From Candidatus Nitrohelix vancouverensis (GTDB lineage Bacteria > Nitrospinota > Nitrospinia > Nitrospinales > VA-1), in contig CP048620.1 of the NCBI GenBank assembly GCA_015698305.1, forward strand, positions 1-64,000: DNA of 64,000 bases. Direction: 5' to 3'. The notes beneath the pieces are model-generated. The model made no database searches. It was not told where the DNA came from and saw only the letters and a program-made list of their open reading frames with translations. Position 1 is the first letter of the stretch; each line of letters begins with the position of its first letter. Positions 36,449-46,630 of this stretch are shown in pieces. The translations under genes and the position numbers were made by a program.

Positions 36449-36576
36449 AATTTCGGAAATTTACGAGAAAGGGATTGATATCGGGGCGATACGGCAAATC
36501 CTGAGCGTTTACAGGTATAAATCAGCGTTAAACAATACATTATTTCAATTAAAATTGAAAGAATACAATTCAGCAG

Positions 36577-36606
36577 TTGACATTAACGCAATGGTTACCG
36601 TAGGAT
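36577..36606 (+). promoter_or_regulatory. Candidate promoter of rplM-rpsI
   Basis: TTGACA (36577-36582), 18-base spacer, TAGGAT (36601-36606), 45 bases before the rplM start. The -35 is consensus; the -10 is weaker. Confidence 0.6.
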
Positions 36607-36650
36607 ATCTTGTTTAATTCAGCGTTTAAAAATTCCGAGTAGATAAAACA

Positions 36651-37091
36651 ATGACACTTGCTTCCCGAACGATTTCTGTTCAACAGAAAGATATTGTAAA
36701 AAATTGGGTCCTGATCGACGCCGAAGGGCAGTCGCTGGGAAAAGTCGCCGCAAAGGCCGCCTCCATTATCCGAGGCAAAACCAAACCCACATTCACCCCT
36801 CATATGGACACCGGCGATAACGTGATCGTTATCAACGCGTCCAAGATTCGTTTGACGGGAAAGAAATGGAACGACAAGATTTACTACCGACACACCGGTT
36901 TTCCGGGCGGTATCAAATCGCGAACCGCGCAGGAAATGTTCGATCGCAAACCCGCAAGCCTGATCAAGGAAGCCGTTTTCGGCATGCTTCCCAAAAATCG
37001 GCTGGGACGAACGCTTAAAACCAACATCCGAGTATACGACGGGAGCGATCATCCGCACACCTCGCAGAACCCGGAAAACGTAACTCTCTAA
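36651..37091 (+). CDS. rplM: 50S ribosomal protein L13
   Basis: 146 residues with WVLIDAEGQSLGKVAAKAASIIRGK, NVIVINASKIRLTGKKWNDKIYYRHTGFPGGIK and AVFGMLPKNRLGR, all L13 hallmarks. Typical length. rpsI follows 31 bases later in the standard rplM-rpsI pair. Confidence 0.98.
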   Translation: MTLASRTISVQQKDIVKNWVLIDAEGQSLGKVAAKAASIIRGKTKPTFTPHMDTGDNVIVINASKIRLTGKKWNDKIYYRHTGFPGGIKSRTAQEMFDRKPASLIKEAVFGMLPKNRLGRTLKTNIRVYDGSDHPHTSQNPENVTL

Positions 37092-37122
37092 AAATTTAAA
37101 AGGCTAGCCAGGAGCATTCCGA

Positions 37123-37524
37123 ATGACCGATGAATATGTAGACCGTTTTTACGCGACAGGAAAACGAAAAGAAGCGATCGCTAAAGTATGGATTCAAGCA
37201 GGCGATGGCTCTATCACCGTGAACGGTAGAACCTTGAACGAGTATTTCAAACGCGAATCCCTGGAAGCCATTGTACGGCAACCCCTGGAAGCCGCTAACA
37301 CCGGCGCCTCCTACGACATTAAAGCCCGCGTATGCGGCGGCGGCCTGTCCGGTCAATCCGGCGCGGTTCGTCTTGGCATTGCTCGCGCCCTCATCGAATA
37401 CGACCCCAACCTTCGCCCCACTCTGAAACGCGCAGGCTTTCTGACGCGCGACTCCAGAAAAGTGGAACGTAAAAAATACGGTCAACCTGGCGCAAGAAAA
37501 CACTTCCAGTTTTCCAAGCGTTAA
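37123..37524 (+). CDS. rpsI: 30S ribosomal protein S9
   Basis: 133 residues: [16 protein letters not shown], the central [24 protein letters not shown] and the basic C-terminus ending FQFSKR that reaches the ribosomal P site. Followed by an intrinsic terminator. Confidence 0.98.
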   Translation: MTDEYVDRFYATGKRKEAIAKVWIQAGDGSITVNGRTLNEYFKRESLEAIVRQPLEAANTGASYDIKARVCGGGLSGQSGAVRLGIARALIEYDPNLRPTLKRAGFLTRDSRKVERKKYGQPGARKHFQFSKR

Positions 37525-37549
37525 TCCAGGCCGCAGCGGCGTTACTCCA

Positions 37550-37581
37550 TTGGGCGCCTCGCGCGCCCAAGCTTGTTTTTT
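37550..37581 (+). terminator. Intrinsic terminator of rplM-rpsI
   Basis: 8-base stem TTGGGCGC / GCGCCCAA with loop CTCGC, then GCTTGTTTTTT. It lies 25 bases after the rpsI stop and separates it from argC. Confidence 0.85.
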
Positions 37582-37605
37582 CCTGCACCCAATCGCGGAA
37601 CAATT

Positions 37606-38643
37606 ATGTATAAAATCGGCGTTGCAGGGGCCACCGGTTACACCGGTGTGGAACTCCTGCGAATACTATCACGACATCCCGACGTAGACATCGTCCGACT
37701 GACCTCTGAAACCTATCAGGGTCAGCGCATCGACGAGGTCTTTCCTTCGCTTCGCGGCTTCGTCGACATCACGCTCGAACCCTTGAGCGCCGACACCGCC
37801 AGGGGACTGGACATTCTCTTCCTGGCTCTGCCGCACACGGCGGCGATGGACAAGGCTCCCGGTTTTCTTTCCGGGAACTGCCGACTCGTGGATTTGAGCG
37901 CAGACTTTCGACTGAAAGACCCCGCCGTTTTCGAAACCTGGTACAAGACCCCGCATGTGCATCCCGAATTGTTGAAGGAAGCCGTCTACGGACTGCCCGA
38001 ACTGTATCGCGAATCCATCAAAACCGCGAAACTGCTGGCCAACCCGGGCTGTTACCCGACCAGCGTCATTTTGGGGCTGGCGCCTCTGCTCGGCAAAGGC
38101 TGGATCGACGAAAGCGCGATCATCTCCGATTCCAAGTCCGGAGCGTCCGGAGCGGGACGCAAGGCTTCGCAGACCACGCAATTCGCGGAAGTCAACGAAG
38201 GCATCTCCGCTTACGCCGCGCCCAATCATCGACACACGCCGGAGATTGAACAGGAAATTTCAGCGCTGGTGGGGCGCGAGATCGGCGTCACCTTCACGCC
38301 ACACCTGATGCCCATGACGCGCGGCATCCTGAGCACGATTTATGCGCCCTTGAAGCGCAAGACCACGCAAGCGGAAGCGCAGGCGCATTACGCAAAGTTT
38401 TATCAAGACGAGCCGTTCGTTCGCGTTCTCCCGCCGGGAGCCTACGCCGGAACGCGCTTTGTCTCAGGATCCAATTTCTGCGACGTCGGCCTGCATGTCG
38501 ACGAGCGCAATCAACGACTGATTATCACCTCGGCCATCGACAACCTCATCAAGGGCGCGTCGGGTCAGGCCGTACAAAATATGAACATCATGCTGGGACT
38601 GAACGAAAAAGCCGGTATCGACTTCGCTCCCATCTATCCATAA
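37606..38643 (+). CDS. argC: N-acetyl-gamma-glutamyl-phosphate reductase
   Basis: 345 residues from ATG 37606 (MYKIGVAGATGYTGVELLRIL); an upstream frame to 37573 overlaps the rpsI terminator and was rejected. NADP-binding GATGYTGVE at the N-terminus, catalytic Cys in LLANPGCYPTSVILGL and the SGASGAGRKASQTTQF loop. Third step of arginine synthesis. argJ follows 17 bases later. Confidence 0.97.
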   Translation: MYKIGVAGATGYTGVELLRILSRHPDVDIVRLTSETYQGQRIDEVFPSLRGFVDITLEPLSADTARGLDILFLALPHTAAMDKAPGFLSGNCRLVDLSADFRLKDPAVFETWYKTPHVHPELLKEAVYGLPELYRESIKTAKLLANPGCYPTSVILGLAPLLGKGWIDESAIISDSKSGASGAGRKASQTTQFAEVNEGISAYAAPNHRHTPEIEQEISALVGREIGVTFTPHLMPMTRGILSTIYAPLKRKTTQAEAQAHYAKFYQDEPFVRVLPPGAYAGTRFVSGSNFCDVGLHVDERNQRLIITSAIDNLIKGASGQAVQNMNIMLGLNEKAGIDFAPIYP

Positions 38644-38660
38644 AGAAAAAGAACCAAGCA

Positions 38661-39869
38661 ATGAAATTGATCAAAGGGAAGTTGCCTTCTGTTCCCGGCT
38701 TCAAGACCGCTGGCATCGCTTGCGGCATCAAAGCCAATAAAAATCTCGATCTCGCGTTGATCGTGTCCGACGTTCCCGCATCAGGCGCGGGCGTGTTCAC
38801 CACCAACCGCGTCGCCGCGCCCTGCGTCACCCATTGTCAACGCGCGCTGGCCCGACGCCGACCCTTTCGCGCCATCGTCGTCAACAGCGGCAACGCCAAC
38901 GCCTGCACCGGCGATCAGGGCGCCAAAGACTGCCGCGCCATGGCGAGGGCCGTCGCCAGCGAACTGAACATTTCTCCCAAAGAAACGCTGGTGGCCTCCA
39001 CCGGCATCATCGGCGTTCCGCTCCCCGTTGAAAAAATCGAACAGGGCGCGCCGCAGTTGAAAAACGCGCTCTCGGAAAAGGGATGGAAGAACGCCGCCAA
39101 AGCCATCATGACGACCGACCTGCAACCGAAAATGGCTTCCACTCAATTCAATCTGTTCAAGCGAACGATCTCTATCGGCGGCATTTCCAAAGGCTCCGGC
39201 ATGATCCATCCGAACATGGCCACCATGCTCGGCTTCGTCGTGACCGACATCGCCATTCGCCCCATCGCGCTGAAGACCGCGCTGACCGAAGCGGTGAACA
39301 AAACATTCAACCGCATCACCGTCGACGGCGACACCAGCACCAACGACTGCGTTCTCGTCATGGCCAACGGGCTGGCGGGCAATAAAGAACTGACCGCTTC
39401 TTCAGCGGGCTACCCGGCCTTTGTCGAAGCCCTCACGGAAGTGTGCAAAAGCCTCGCCCTGCAGATCGTGCAGGACGGCGAAGGCGCGACCAAACTGGCG
39501 ACCATCCGCGTCTCCGGCGGCAAGTCGGAAAAGGCCGCGCACCAGGTCGCCAACGCCATCGCCAAATCGCCGCTGGTCAAAACCGCGCTGTTTGGAGAAG
39601 ACCCCAACTGGGGCCGAATACTGGCCGCCGCAGGTTATTCCGGCGCGCCCTTCGACCCGGACGAAATCGAAATATCGCTGAACGGCGCCCCGCTCTTTCG
39701 CAACGGCGCCCCGGTGAAAACAACGTCGCAAGCCCAGCTCGCCAAGAAAATGAAATCGAAAGAAATCCTCATCGAATTCAACATGGCCCGCGGATCGCAT
39801 ACGGTGGACGTCTACACCTGCGATTTTTCCTACGACTACGTCCGCATCAACGCCGAATACACCACCTGA
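38661..39869 (+). CDS. argJ: Glutamate N-acetyltransferase / amino-acid acetyltransferase (ArgJ)
   Basis: 402 residues. The self-cleavage site is visible in GSGMIHPNMATMLGFVVTD, where the new N-terminal Thr becomes the nucleophile. Also NSGNANACTGDQGAKD and the C-terminal DPNWGRILAAAGYSG. Cyclic arginine pathway enzyme; whether it is mono- or bifunctional cannot be read from sequence. Operon with argC. Confidence 0.97.
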   Translation: MKLIKGKLPSVPGFKTAGIACGIKANKNLDLALIVSDVPASGAGVFTTNRVAAPCVTHCQRALARRRPFRAIVVNSGNANACTGDQGAKDCRAMARAVASELNISPKETLVASTGIIGVPLPVEKIEQGAPQLKNALSEKGWKNAAKAIMTTDLQPKMASTQFNLFKRTISIGGISKGSGMIHPNMATMLGFVVTDIAIRPIALKTALTEAVNKTFNRITVDGDTSTNDCVLVMANGLAGNKELTASSAGYPAFVEALTEVCKSLALQIVQDGEGATKLATIRVSGGKSEKAAHQVANAIAKSPLVKTALFGEDPNWGRILAAAGYSGAPFDPDEIEISLNGAPLFRNGAPVKTTSQAQLAKKMKSKEILIEFNMARGSHTVDVYTCDFSYDYVRINAEYTT

Positions 39870-39906
39870 TTCAAAAAATTCCGGGGCGCGCGTCGCCCCG
39901 TTCAGT

Positions 39907-40563
39907 TCAATTTCGCGCAGGCTCCGCTTGCGTCGCTGGTTTCGCGCAACGAAAACCGACGTAATGAAATTTCCTGCGCGGCGCCTCCATGATCCGATGC
40001 GCCGTCTCCAAGCCGCGCGGCCCGTTGCGCCAGGATCCGCCGCGAATCACCTTGCCCGCCAGTTCATGATCGTCCGCCATCCACTCGCCGACGTTGCCCA
40101 GCATATCGTATAAACCCAAAGCGTTGGGACGCGCCGAAGCGACCGGATGCGTCTTCTTGTCCGCATTCTCCTTGCCCCAGGCATAGCGCCCGTCCCAATC
40201 ATCGCCCCAGAAAAAAAGAGTTTGCGATCCCGCCCGCGCCGCCAGTTCCCATTGCCATTCCGTCGGCAATACTTTACCCAATGCGCGGCAATAATCCCGC
40301 GCCTCCGCCCAGGTCACTTTCTCGACCGGGCGTCGCGGCCCCTTGAAGAACGCCGGGTTGCGTCCGACCTGCGCCTCGTAATCCTCCTGCGTCACTTCAT
40401 AACGGTCGATGAAAAACGGCGCGACCTTGCGCGTCACCCGCGTTCCGCTTTTGTTGATCGTCAGCTCAGCCCCTTTAACCAACGCCATATCCGGTGCGCC
40501 CTGTCCCATCGCGCCGACAGGCGCCAGCAACGCCAGAAATAAAATTATGAAAATCCACCGCAT
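39907..40563 (-). CDS. Exported SUMF1/FGE-fold protein, non-FGE type
   Basis: 218 residues from ATG 40563 with GGAG 6 bases upstream; a signal peptide MRWIFIILFLALLAPVGAMGQ follows. Domain motifs: VTQEDYEAQVG, PVEKVTWAEARDYCRALGKVLPTEWQWELAARAG, NALGLYDMLGNVGEWMADD, VIRGGSWRNGPRG and GFRCAK. The paired catalytic Cys of true formylglycine-generating enzymes (in the RGGS..C....C region) are absent, so it is not a classical FGE. Likely a periplasmic protein of the same fold. Divergent from the KAP gene. Confidence 0.85.
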   Translation of the reverse strand: MRWIFIILFLALLAPVGAMGQGAPDMALVKGAELTINKSGTRVTRKVAPFFIDRYEVTQEDYEAQVGRNPAFFKGPRRPVEKVTWAEARDYCRALGKVLPTEWQWELAARAGSQTLFFWGDDWDGRYAWGKENADKKTHPVASARPNALGLYDMLGNVGEWMADDHELAGKVIRGGSWRNGPRGLETAHRIMEAPRRKFHYVGFRCAKPATQAEPARN

Positions 40564-40623
40564 ACAAGGCTCCGGAAAAACCAATTGAAGACCCTTCAAG
40601 CCGATTGACGCAAGGGAGCAAAC

Positions 40624-42669
40624 ATGGCAATATTCGGACAAGCCAATTCACGCTCTACAGGTCCAAAGAATCCGTTCATTATAAAACGACGACGCGGGGA
40701 ATCAACCATGTCGCCCAAGAGAAATGATATGACAGAACCTGCAAACTGCTTCATTCTGGCCGACAACCCCGTCGGCTCTCTGGAAGACGGCGACGACGCC
40801 TTCCAGTTCCGCCCTTTCGCCGAGACCCTCGCGACGATGGCGCTTAACAAACAGAACGGCACGCCTTTCGCCGTCGCCATCGACGGCGCCTGGGGAACGG
40901 GCAAGACCTCGCTCATGCGCATGACGCAGGACATACTGGATCAAGCGACGCAAGAAATAAATAAAACAAAAGATAAGAAAGCGGACGGCCCTCAGCGTCG
41001 TTGCAAAACTTTCTGGTTCAACGCCTGGAAATATTCCAACTCCGACTCCTTGCTCGCGGCGCTGATATCAGTTTTGTTCAAGGAAATGAAGCAGGATTCC
41101 AATTTTCGGGAAAAGATCAATAATAATTTCGACAGGAAACGGATCGCTTTCGCCTTTATCAATAAAGTATTCAAAATAGACATCAGTAACATCAAAAACG
41201 ATTTGCGTGTTGCCAAGGTGGCTGAATTTATAGACGAATTCACGGACCTGACGAAAATGCTGATTCAATCCTATTGCGCAAAGAATCCAGAGACAGATGC
41301 GGACGACGATTCTGCAGGAGCCTTTGTCATCTTTATCGACGATCTCGATCGTTGTCCGCCCGGACGCATCCTGCAAACATTCGAGGCGATCAAACTGTTT
41401 CTCGACATTCCCGGTTGCGTCTTCTTTCTCGGAATGGACATTCAGCAAGTGCGCAGCGCCGTCGAGGCTGAACATAAAGATCGACAAGGCTTTGAAGCCG
41501 GGCGCTATCTGGAGAAAATTTTTCAGGTCCACGTTAAAATTCCGCAAGTCGCCACAGGCAATATGGAACAATTTTTGAACGGTCTATTAAAAGAAAATTC
41601 TGGCGCAAACGGGCAAATCAGCGAGGACGTTCAAGCCATTCTCCTCGGCGCGGAGTACGAAACGCAACGCGCCATAAAACGCGCTCTCAACGATTTCCTC
41701 TTTTTAAAAACTCTCACGGAAAAAATGAAAAACGGACCTGAAACCACCGACACCGGGCTGGCGAAGTGGATCGCCGTGCATACGCGTGATGAAAAATTCG
41801 CCGAAGCTCTAACCACACCTGATTTGTTTTTATTGGCCGCCTGGGAGACCTATCGTCTTAACGACACGAAAAACAACATCCTGACATGGAATAAGATTGA
41901 TTATAAATTCGATAGCAATGGCGACTTGATCTTGTCCGACGTACAAAAAGAGTCCGAACGCCAGAAGGCTTTAAGCGCGTCCAAATCCTCCGACAATGGC
42001 GAAACAGAACATCCTGAAACCGACGAGGCTCTGGAGAACGATTTGCACCAACGCTGGAGTAATTTTTTCAACCGCTGGCGCCACAAACCCGTTTTCATGT
42101 ATCCCTTTATCAAGGAAGGGAAACGCGACTTTGGGAATGAAGACGCCTGCAAGGCCTATCAGCATTTGAACCAGTACATCGCCCCAGCCGAGCCCGAACA
42201 AACTAAAAAAAGTAAGGACAAAACCCCTCGGATTGTCAATGGCTACACGATTGAGCCGGGAGCATTTTTAGAAGGAGCAGACCTCAAAGGAGCTGATCTC
42301 GAAGGAGCAAATCTCAAAAATGCTCACCTATTTGCAGCTAATCTTGAAGAGGCAAATCTTAGAAGTGCAAAACTATTTGAAGCCGACCTCATAGAAGCCA
42401 TTCTCATAACAGCCGATCTAAGGAGAGCCGATCTAAGAGTAGCTAATCTCAGGGGAACCGATCTCTTTAGAGCCGATCTCATGGGAGCCTCTCTCAGGGA
42501 AGCCGATCTCATAGGAGCCTCTCTCTGGGAAGCCGATCTGAGGCGCGCCGATCTTAGAACGGCTAATTTCTCACATGACGAAATTCTCAAAGCTCGTAAT
42601 TGGGATTTAGCCATATATGACGCCGGGGTGTTAGAACGCCTCAAAACTCTGGCTGGCAAAATGGAATAA
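40624..42669 (+). CDS. KAP-family P-loop NTPase with C-terminal pentapeptide repeats
   Basis: 681 residues from ATG 40624 (GGGAG 6 bases upstream). Walker [10 protein letters not shown] at about 88-96 within a KAP domain; Walker [17 protein letters not shown] about 234-249 followed by [20 protein letters not shown], a hallmark of KAP NTPases. Residues about 549-650 are a run of A(D/N)LxxA-type pentapeptide repeats ([18 protein letters not shown]) forming a quadrilateral beta-helix. The usual membrane helices inserted in many KAP proteins are not obvious. KAP members include the phage-exclusion protein PifA, but many are uncharacterised. No toxin or restriction gene is adjacent. Confidence 0.88.
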   Translation: MAIFGQANSRSTGPKNPFIIKRRRGESTMSPKRNDMTEPANCFILADNPVGSLEDGDDAFQFRPFAETLATMALNKQNGTPFAVAIDGAWGTGKTSLMRMTQDILDQATQEINKTKDKKADGPQRRCKTFWFNAWKYSNSDSLLAALISVLFKEMKQDSNFREKINNNFDRKRIAFAFINKVFKIDISNIKNDLRVAKVAEFIDEFTDLTKMLIQSYCAKNPETDADDDSAGAFVIFIDDLDRCPPGRILQTFEAIKLFLDIPGCVFFLGMDIQQVRSAVEAEHKDRQGFEAGRYLEKIFQVHVKIPQVATGNMEQFLNGLLKENSGANGQISEDVQAILLGAEYETQRAIKRALNDFLFLKTLTEKMKNGPETTDTGLAKWIAVHTRDEKFAEALTTPDLFLLAAWETYRLNDTKNNILTWNKIDYKFDSNGDLILSDVQKESERQKALSASKSSDNGETEHPETDEALENDLHQRWSNFFNRWRHKPVFMYPFIKEGKRDFGNEDACKAYQHLNQYIAPAEPEQTKKSKDKTPRIVNGYTIEPGAFLEGADLKGADLEGANLKNAHLFAANLEEANLRSAKLFEADLIEAILITADLRRADLRVANLRGTDLFRADLMGASLREADLIGASLWEADLRRADLRTANFSHDEILKARNWDLAIYDAGVLERLKTLAGKME

Positions 42670-42838
42670 TATTTTCGCTTCGTTTCCGCCCCGCGCTTAA
42701 TTCTCTCCAGCTTTGCGATGACTTTTGTCGCGTTCTATATTAAAATCCTCTTATAGGAAAATGACCTGTCAATAGAGCGGCGCGATGGGCTTCTGCGTTT
42801 CTTTCCCAATATAATTCAACTTCATAATTACGGCGGTT

Positions 42839-43348
42839 ATGGCAATTTTAAGAATTTACAATGCGCTCGATCCGGTGCTCCGGAAAAAGGCGGCACAGGT
42901 CGAAAACATCGACGGCGAGCTGGCGGAGTTCACCCAGGATATGATCGAGACGATGTACGACGCGCCGGGCGTGGGTCTGGCGGCGAATCAGGTGGGCCTT
43001 CCCTCAAGCCTGTTCGTGATCGACATGGGCGCGGAGTCGGACAAGCCCGATCCCAAAATCATCATCAACCCGACGATCATCGTCTCCGGCGACATGCTGG
43101 AAGGCGAGGAGGGGTGTCTTAGCATTCCCGATCTGTTCGCCAGCGTCATGCGCAGTTCGCATGTGGAACTGAAAGGTTACGATCTCGATCAGAAAGAAAT
43201 CCGCATCGAGGCGGAGGGTTTCATGGCGCGGGCCATTCAACATGAAATGGAACATCTCAACGGTTCCCTGTTCTGGGACAATCTGGGCAAGACCCGGCGC
43301 GACATGCTCAAGCGCAAGTTCAAGAAAAAGTTAAAAGAGAATCGATGA
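42839..43348 (+). CDS. def: Peptide deformylase
   Basis: 169 residues with the three motifs: GVGLAANQVG (motif 1), EEGCLSIP (motif 2, Cys metal ligand) and AIQHEMEHLNG (motif 3, HExxH). Removes the formyl group from nascent Met. Overlaps fmt by four bases, the usual def-fmt pairing. Start ATG 42839. Confidence 0.97.
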   Translation: MAILRIYNALDPVLRKKAAQVENIDGELAEFTQDMIETMYDAPGVGLAANQVGLPSSLFVIDMGAESDKPDPKIIINPTIIVSGDMLEGEEGCLSIPDLFASVMRSSHVELKGYDLDQKEIRIEAEGFMARAIQHEMEHLNGSLFWDNLGKTRRDMLKRKFKKKLKENR

Positions 43349-44304
43349 TGAATCTGGTTTTCATGGGCTCGCCGGAGTTCGCCGTTCCGACTCTGGAAGC
43401 CTTGGTGGCGTCGGAGCATTGCATCCTCGCGGTGGTGACGCAACCGGATCGACCGAAGGGACGCGGGCAGTCCATGACGGCGCCTGCGGTGAAAGTCTGC
43501 GCGGAAAAGCATGGCTTGAAAGTTCTGCAACCGGAGAAGGCGCGCGACCCGCAATTCATCGCGACGCTGAAAGACCTGAATCCTGATCTCATCGTCGTCG
43601 TGGCTTACGGGCAGATCCTGAGCCAGGAGCTTCTCGACATCCCCAAACATTTCTGCATGAACGTGCATTCCTCATTACTTCCGAAATATCGCGGCGCGGC
43701 GCCGATCAACTGGGCGATCATCGATGGCGAAGCGGAAACGGGGGTGACCACGATGAAGCTGGTTCACAAACTCGACGCGGGCGATATTCTACTGACGCAC
43801 AAACTGCCGATCCGTGATGAAGACGACGCGCAAACCTTGCACGACGCGCTCGCAGAAGCGGGCGCTCCCCTGACGCTGGAAACCCTGGCGAAACTGGAGG
43901 CGGGAACCTTGACGCCCATCGCGCAGGACGAATCGCAAGTCACTTACGCATCGAAGTTGAAAAAAGAAGACGGCCTGATCGACTGGAATCATCCGGCGCG
44001 CGCGGTGTGGAACCGCATACGCGGCGTGCATCCCTGGCCTGGCGCCTACAGTTTTCTCAAGGGGCGGCGCTTGCGCATTTGCAAAGCCGAGTCGACTTCG
44101 GGCGAAGCGGGAGAGGAGCCGGGTCGCGTGGTTCGCGTTTCCGGCGCGGGCATTGAAGTGGGCACGACGGACGGGCGCGTCCTCATCACCGAATTGCAAC
44201 CTGAAGGCAAGAAACGATTGCCGGTGAAAAGTTTTCTGGCGGGCAATTCCGTTGCGCCGGGCGACGCCTTCACGATGGAACCGGCGACATCCAACGAACG
44301 TTAA
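43345..44304 (+). CDS. fmt: Methionyl-tRNA formyltransferase
   Basis: 319 residues. Starts [20 protein letters not shown]; hallmark [20 protein letters not shown] with formyl-THF binding and catalytic Asn/His/Asp region, then a C-terminal OB-like domain. Formylates initiator tRNA. The first two codons are both ATG, so the start may be one codon later. Overlaps def; uxs follows by 10 bases. Confidence 0.97.
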   Translation: MMNLVFMGSPEFAVPTLEALVASEHCILAVVTQPDRPKGRGQSMTAPAVKVCAEKHGLKVLQPEKARDPQFIATLKDLNPDLIVVVAYGQILSQELLDIPKHFCMNVHSSLLPKYRGAAPINWAIIDGEAETGVTTMKLVHKLDAGDILLTHKLPIRDEDDAQTLHDALAEAGAPLTLETLAKLEAGTLTPIAQDESQVTYASKLKKEDGLIDWNHPARAVWNRIRGVHPWPGAYSFLKGRRLRICKAESTSGEAGEEPGRVVRVSGAGIEVGTTDGRVLITELQPEGKKRLPVKSFLAGNSVAPGDAFTMEPATSNER

Positions 44305-44314
44305 AGGACATGAC

Positions 44315-45250
<936 letters not shown>

Positions 45251-45275
45251 AGCGCCCGGCGTCGGCGAGTCATCC

Positions 45276-45968
45276 ATGGATAAAGACACTTCGATCAAAC
45301 ACTGGCCCGAAGACGAACGCCCCAGAGAGCGGCTCATCAAATACGGCGGCTCCGTTCTTTCCGACGCGCAACTCATCGGCATCATCATCGGCTCCGGCGA
45401 CCCGCAGACAAAGAAAAGCGCCGTCGACCTGGGTCGCGACCTGCTCGCAAAATTCGGAGACTTTTACAGCCTGGATCGCGCTTCCATTTCCGAACTGTGC
45501 GCCATCAAGGGCATTGGCGACGCCAAGGCCGCGCAGATCAAGGCGGCTCTGGAAATTGGCAAGCGCATGGCCGCGCAACGGTGCGGCGTAAAAATCAAAC
45601 TGGGTTGCGCTGAAGATTTCGTCCATCAATACGCGCCTTTCATGCGCAACCTGAAAAAGGAGATCGTGAAAGTCGTCCTGCTCGATTCCAAATTGCAGGT
45701 GATACGCGACCTCAATGTTTCCGAAGGCAGTCTCAACGCCAGCATCGTGCACCCACGCGAAGTCATGATCAGCGCGATCAAGGAATCCGCCTCGTCGCTG
45801 GTGCTTCTGCACAACCACCCCAGCGGAGATCCGAGCCCCAGCCAGCACGACCTGGAGATCACGCACCGATTGCAAAAATCCGGAGAAATCATTGGCATTA
45901 AACTGCTCGACCATATTATAATTGGCGGAGCAGACTACTACAGTTTTGCCGAGCAGGGACTTCTTTAA
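45276..45968 (+). CDS. radC: RadC-family JAMM-domain protein
   Basis: 230 residues. Helix-hairpin-helix LCAIKGIGDAKAAQIKAAL in the first half, then the JAMM metal motif LLHNHPSGDPSPSQHD near the C-terminus. Once called a DNA repair protein; the true function is unsettled. Full length and all JAMM ligands present. In-line between uxs (25 bases) and gmhA (18 bases). Confidence 0.95.
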   Translation: MDKDTSIKHWPEDERPRERLIKYGGSVLSDAQLIGIIIGSGDPQTKKSAVDLGRDLLAKFGDFYSLDRASISELCAIKGIGDAKAAQIKAALEIGKRMAAQRCGVKIKLGCAEDFVHQYAPFMRNLKKEIVKVVLLDSKLQVIRDLNVSEGSLNASIVHPREVMISAIKESASSLVLLHNHPSGDPSPSQHDLEITHRLQKSGEIIGIKLLDHIIIGGADYYSFAEQGLL

Positions 45969-45986
45969 TCTTCACCCAACTTTCCC

Positions 45987-46559
45987 ATGGAACGAGTCAA
46001 AAATTTTCTAAACGCCAGCGCCGACCTTAAATATAAAGTGGCTGAAACCTTGTCGGAACAAATTCTCCAGGCCGCCAATCAATCGCTGGAAAGCATCCGC
46101 AAAGGCGGAAAATTGATGCTGGCGGGCAACGGCGGCAGCGCCGCAGATTGCCAGCACATCGCCGCAGAACTGACCGGTCGCTTCAAACAAAACCGCAAGG
46201 CCCTCGCCGCCATGGCTCTGACCGTCGACACCTCGTCGCTCACCGCGCTGGGCAATGATTTTGGATTCGAAACCATTTTTTCCCGGCAGGTTGAAGCGCT
46301 CGGAAAATCAGGCGACGTTCTGATCGGGATCAGCACCAGCGGCAACTCTGAAAACGTCGTTCAGGCTTTGTTACTGGCGCGCGAGATGGGTATTTACACC
46401 ATCGGCTTCATCGGCAATCAGGGCGGCAAGATGAAAGATGTCGTCGACCTGCCGATCATCGTTCCTTCGAACGACACGGCTCGCATTCAGGAAGTCCATA
46501 TCACCATCGGTCATATCGTCTGCGAAATCATCGAACAGGAAATGTTCGGCGCTGAATGA
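45987..46559 (+). CDS. gmhA: Phosphoheptose isomerase (sedoheptulose 7-phosphate isomerase)
   Basis: 190 residues, SIS fold: LAGNGGSAADCQHIAAELTGRFKQNRKALAAMALT, then VLIGISTSGNSENVVQAL and the QEVHITIGHIVCEIIEQ helix with Zn/His positions. First step of ADP-heptose synthesis for LPS core. hldE follows 71 bases later; gmhB is not in the window. Confidence 0.95.
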   Translation: MERVKNFLNASADLKYKVAETLSEQILQAANQSLESIRKGGKLMLAGNGGSAADCQHIAAELTGRFKQNRKALAAMALTVDTSSLTALGNDFGFETIFSRQVEALGKSGDVLIGISTSGNSENVVQALLLAREMGIYTIGFIGNQGGKMKDVVDLPIIVPSNDTARIQEVHITIGHIVCEIIEQEMFGAE

Positions 46560-46630
46560 CACGCGCCGCTTCGCTACCTACCAGCGTGGCGATGTTTCCA
46601 TAAAATTTCTTGCAACGTTCACGGCTTCCC

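Noticed and set aside
37573-37605. Eleven extra residues on ArgC
   Set aside because: The extension overlaps the tail of the rpsI terminator, and the ATG at 37606 begins with the normal NADP-binding motif.
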